Below, in pieces: positions 61,038 to 64,000 of a stretch of 64,000 bases of DNA. The DNA lies in assembly GCA_016194975.1 (NCBI GenBank), contig JACQAM010000003.1, positions 124,001 to 188,000 of the forward strand. The letters run 5' to 3'. Both the position numbers and the translations under genes were made by a program. The first letter of the stretch is position 1; each line of letters begins with the position of its first letter. This DNA comes from Bacteroidota bacterium. Its GTDB lineage: Bacteria; Bacteroidota; Bacteroidia; Palsa-965. The notes under the pieces were generated by a model that did not search any database, was not told the DNA's origin, and worked only from the letters and a program-made list of their open reading frames with translations.

Positions 61038-62724
61038 GTTGCCCGTTTTTTGGTAATGAAAAATAAAATGTGGCTCCTTTGCCGGTTTCACCTTCGGCCC
61101 ATACACGGCCACCCTGACGGAAAATGATCCGCTGAACAATAGCAAGGCCAACACCGGTGCCTTCAAATTCTTCTTCCGAATGCAAACGCTGGAAAACGCC
61201 GAAAAGTTTTTCAGCATATTTCATATTGAATCCGGCTCCATTGTCTTTCACCGAAAAAATAATTTCATTGTTTTTTTCTCCGGAAGAAATCTCTACTGCA
61301 GGATTTTCTTTTTTCGAAGAATATTTGAATGCATTCGAAACAAGGTTGAACATCACCTGGTGCATCAAACCATAATCGGTATTCAAATGATGAAGTTTCC
61401 CGGTGGTTACCGACGCTTTGTAATGATTTGCTTTCCCGACTTCGAGAAGCACACCTTCCACCAGTTCATTCATGTCAACATCTGCCCGCTGTATTTCTTT
61501 TCTTCCCAGTCGCGAAAAAGCAAGAAGGTCATCAATAAGCGATCCCATTTTTGCGGCGTTGTAACGCATCGTATCGATGATGCGGTTTCCTTCCTCGTCA
61601 AGCTTTGATCCGTAATCTTCTTTCAGCATCTGCGCATAACCATTCACCGCGCGAAGGGGCGCGCGAAGATCGTGCGAAACGGAAAAAGTAAATGCTTCCA
61701 GCTCTTTATTCACTGCTTCCAATTGTTCCTCTGCTTTTTTCCGGTCGGTGATATCGTAAATAATATTGATCGTATATTTTTCTCCATTGTAAAAAATTGT
61801 TTCAATGGCTGTCATTACTTCAATAAGTTCTCCATTTCGATTGCGAACAGTCATTTCAGAATTTTTCACAGAACCGGTTTCCTTCAATTGCTTTAGCACT
61901 TCTTCGCGCTTTGGTAAATTTGCAACAAGCCGGAGTTCAGTAGAAGTGTGGCCGATGAGTTCCTCGCGTGAATAGCCGGTCATTTTCGCGAACGCATCGT
62001 TCACATCAAGATAAGTGGTGTCTGACATACGTGTAATGGTGATGCCTGCTGCGCTTGCCCGAAAAGCTTTTTCAAATTTCTCTTCACTTTCCTGCAACTC
62101 CCGGATCTTTTTTTCGAGTTCAGCTGTTCGCTCCGCAACTTTCTGTTCCAGCTTTTCATTCATCGTGCGAATTTCCTCTTCTGCATTTTTCCTTTCAGTG
62201 ATGTCGCGGAAATTCGACACGAGCGCACGAACATCTTTATTGTGCAGCATATTTGTGATGAATCCTTCTGTCCAGATATAATGACCATCCTTATGTTGCA
62301 GGCGGTGTGTACTGTGAACTGATTGTCCGGGATTGGCTACAGCTTCGTTGAATATTTTCAGCAACCGTTCACGATCATCAGGATGCATGAAAGAAAATCC
62401 TGGAATTTCCTTTCGCTCTTCCAGTGTCCATCCGAGCATTCTTTCTGTTGAAGGGCTCTGGTATAAAGGCATCCCCCTGCTATCGTTGAGCGTGATCGCA
62501 TCGTAATTATTTTCAATCAGCGTGCGGAAACGCCCTTCATTTTTTCTGAGTTCATCTGTTCGTTCGGCGATTCTGTTTTCAAGATCGGCTTTCAATCGCG
62601 GCCATTCATCTTCAGCATTTTTCCGGTTTCTCATTTCATTGATCAATAAAATCGCCAGAGTAACGCAAAGCACTACCAGAATAATGCAGAATGTAAATTG
62701 AAAATTGAATTCCAGAACTATCAT
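61021..62724 (-). CDS. PAS-domain sensor histidine kinase
   Basis: A 567-residue membrane kinase: N-terminal membrane segment ([19 protein letters not shown], about residues 10-28), two PAS domains (about 62-180 and 214-330), a DHp domain with H351 in [14 protein letters not shown], and an HATPase domain with N-box NLVSNAFKY (N464), then GVGLAIV. It overlaps the Rcp1-like regulator by 17 nt. The ligand is unknown. There is no output regulator with a DNA-binding domain nearby. Confidence 0.94.
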   Translation of the reverse strand: MIVLEFNFQFTFCIILVVLCVTLAILLINEMRNRKNAEDEWPRLKADLENRIAERTDELRKNEGRFRTLIENNYDAITLNDSRGMPLYQSPSTERMLGWTLEERKEIPGFSFMHPDDRERLLKIFNEAVANPGQSVHSTHRLQHKDGHYIWTEGFITNMLHNKDVRALVSNFRDITERKNAEEEIRTMNEKLEQKVAERTAELEKKIRELQESEEKFEKAFRASAAGITITRMSDTTYLDVNDAFAKMTGYSREELIGHTSTELRLVANLPKREEVLKQLKETGSVKNSEMTVRNRNGELIEVMTAIETIFYNGEKYTINIIYDITDRKKAEEQLEAVNKELEAFTFSVSHDLRAPLRAVNGYAQMLKEDYGSKLDEEGNRIIDTMRYNAAKMGSLIDDLLAFSRLGRKEIQRADVDMNELVEGVLLEVGKANHYKASVTTGKLHHLNTDYGLMHQVMFNLVSNAFKYSSKKENPAVEISSGEKNNEIIFSVKDNGAGFNMKYAEKLFGVFQRLHSEEEFEGTGVGLAIVQRIIFRQGGRVWAEGETGKGATFYFSLPKNGQHATEY

Positions 62725-63023
62725 CTGTCAATGAGTATTTGACGGGTTTGAATTACCAGGACCGATGATGTGCGGTTTAGCGCTACAATAAGATATTATT
62801 ACAAAACTAATGTAATTTACTATTTTAATGTTATCATTTATTTTAATTTATTATTTCGAAGTGTGTTTTTGAATTAATGCTACAATTTAATCGATTATTT
62901 ATAAATTATTGGTTAACGGCCTGTCTTTATTCTTCGATATCCTGCGCCTGCTCTCCTATACGGAAAATTTTATGGCCCGATATCCGGTCATTTGTCTCCG
63001 AAGTTTTTTTTCAACTTCGCACA

Positions 63024-63728
63024 ATGAAATATTACACATCGCCTCTCCTTCGAACTACTCATGCTTTTTTCACGCGTCATGGTGGAGTTTCTCCTCAACC
63101 ATTCGATTCACTCAACTTCGGGGGAAGCGATGACGATCCCGGAAATATTTCGGAGAACAGGAAACGGGCATTGCTTCATGCAGGAATGGATCCGGAAAAT
63201 GTGGCGCGACTCAACCAGGTTCATGGCAATGAAGTTTGTTTCGCAAAAAAAGGAAATCAAACGGGAGACGCACTTGTTACGCATGAAAAAGGAATTACAC
63301 TTGCGATCGGTGCAGCCGATTGTTACCCGATTCTTTTTCACGATGCAGAAAAAAATATCATCGGCGCTGCACATGCGGGATGGCGCGGAACACTCGCACG
63401 CGTTGCGCGGAACACGGTGATTGAGATGGAAAAACTCGGCGCCGAAAGAAAAAATATATGTGCGGCGATCGGCCCCGGAATTTCCTGTGAAAATTATGAA
63501 GTGAGCGAAGAGATCGTTCAGCAATTTCTTGACGCGGGGTTTCCGGATGAAATTCATACAGGAAAAAATCTCGATCTTCTTGCTGCTAATAAATTTGTGC
63601 TTGCTGAATGCGGAATTACCAGTGAAAATACCTGGGCATTGGAAAAATGTACAACCGGAAAAGATTTTTTTTCTTACCGGAGAGATAAAGGCAAAACGGG
63701 AAGAATGTGGGCGGTCATCATGTTATAG
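63024..63728 (+). CDS. pgeF: Peptidoglycan editing factor / laccase-domain protein
   Basis: A 234-residue YfiH/PgeF-family protein. It has LNQVHGNEV, AIGAADCYPILF, GAAHAGWRGT and AIGPGISCENYEV, the Cu/Zn and nucleoside-binding region of the family. Activities reported for the family include purine nucleoside phosphorylase/adenosine deaminase and removal of misincorporated L-Ser from peptidoglycan precursors; the one that applies here is not known. The ATG at 63024 is preferred to the in-frame upstream extension to 62877. The stop codon overlaps the start of a dispersed repeat. Confidence 0.93.
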   Translation: MKYYTSPLLRTTHAFFTRHGGVSPQPFDSLNFGGSDDDPGNISENRKRALLHAGMDPENVARLNQVHGNEVCFAKKGNQTGDALVTHEKGITLAIGAADCYPILFHDAEKNIIGAAHAGWRGTLARVARNTVIEMEKLGAERKNICAAIGPGISCENYEVSEEIVQQFLDAGFPDEIHTGKNLDLLAANKFVLAECGITSENTWALEKCTTGKDFFSYRRDKGKTGRMWAVIML

Positions 63729-63853
63729 TACGAAATACGAAAACTCTACTAAAAGTTACGAAATACTAATGTGTACTAAATCTGTACAGGATGAAATCGA
63801 TTTCGTATTCATCTGCATTTCGTAACTTTTAGTACCTTTTGGTATTTCGTACT
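63727..63853. repeat. Dispersed inverted-end repeat, copy 3
   Basis: Left end AGTACGAAATACGAAAACTC with TACTAAAAGTTACGAAATAC, right end ATTTCGTAACTTTTAGTACC and GGTATTTCGTACT. It lies between the convergent pgeF and dnaX genes and the right end is 1 nt from the dnaX stop codon. Compare copies at 14016-14199 and 26255-26582. Confidence 0.82.
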
Positions 63854-63854
63854 C

Positions 63855-64000
63855 CTAATACTCCACATCAAGATCGAACTGCGTCCTCAATTTATCAAGC
63901 GCCGGATTTATTTTTACAAAATGTTTGTATTTATCGGCCGACGTATAAATTTTTGAACCACTCTCGTCTTTAGTCACGATGATCTCGAGATTGAAAGAAT
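63855..64000 (-). CDS. dnaX: Likely DNA polymerase III gamma/tau subunit, C-terminal end (partial)
   Basis: Only the last about 47 codons are in the window. The end reads LEIIVTKDESGSKIYTSADKYKHFVKINPALDKLRTQFDLDVEY, shown here in parts: SADKYKHFVKINPALDKL and RTQFDLDVEY. The pattern of a short tail ending NPAL..LR..FDLD matches the C-terminus of Bacteroidota DnaX from memory. The call is tentative because no N-terminal part is visible. The stop is TAG at 63855-63857. Confidence 0.5.
   Translation of the reverse strand, partial: SFNLEIIVTKDESGSKIYTSADKYKHFVKINPALDKLRTQFDLDVEY

Noticed and set aside
62725-63023. Upstream extension of pgeF from 62877
   Set aside because: The extension lacks family similarity and the ATG at 63024 gives a full-length PgeF. 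The roughly 300-bp gap shows AT-rich sequence with no other feature.

Overview
The window looks like chromosomal DNA from a member of the Bacteroidota. Supporting signs are proteins with type IX secretion (T9SS) C-terminal sorting domains (2332-4878, 24351-25913), a DUF5686 carboxypeptidase-regulatory-like membrane protein, a fused E1 alpha/beta 2-oxoacid dehydrogenase, PP..W-type anti-sigma proteins and promoter -7 boxes of the TAnnTTTG type close to start codons. No rRNA, tRNA, CRISPR array or phage region was seen. Genus and class cannot be fixed from the sequence alone.

Layout. 1-9 kb: partial alpha/beta hydrolase, COQ7-like diiron protein, ferrochelatase, T9SS cargo, pabB, tilS and small membrane or unknown proteins. 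9-13 kb: a redox-dead DsbD N-domain protein, a DsbD with a collagen-like Gly-Thr-rich linker, a 6 x 42 bp tandem repeat, and a DUF3298 protein. 13-26 kb: lptB, a DUF5686 protein, tatC, a TMTC-like membrane TPR protein with a NodU-type carbamoyltransferase, and secreted proteins. 26-27 kb: about 670 bp without a gene, holding a candidate small RNA with a terminator and two nested repeat families. 27-37 kb: a PAS-DHp protein, two ECF sigma/regulator pairs, Prc protease, a TlpA-like thioredoxin, fused E1, and DinB. 37-50 kb: ABC-F ATPase, rhomboid protease, DjlA-like protein, a very large TPR/MORN protein and HtpG. 50.6-60 kb: a seven-gene operon for a complex I/hydrogenase-4-like membrane complex. 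60-63 kb: a histidine kinase, an Rcp1-type response regulator and a regulator-DHp hybrid. The window ends with pgeF and the likely 3' end of dnaX.

The most unusual system is the operon at 50663-59944. It encodes a complete proton-pumping-type membrane arm with two tandem HyfB-like subunits. Its peripheral arm is minimal: the large subunit has lost both [NiFe] CxxC pairs, the small subunit has lost three of the four N2-type cluster cysteines, and the fused ferredoxin domain keeps exactly the four cysteines needed for one [4Fe-4S] cluster. It resembles the energy-converting-hydrogenase-related (Ehr) complexes but appears further reduced.

The second notable layer is non-coding. One family is a short inverted-repeat element (MITE-like) present twice, each copy with a perfect 8-bp target duplication; one copy sits inside a second repeat family whose other copy in this window is uninterrupted. 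All three copies of that second family begin 1-2 nt after the stop codon of a minus-strand gene, suggesting a 3'-end or terminator role.
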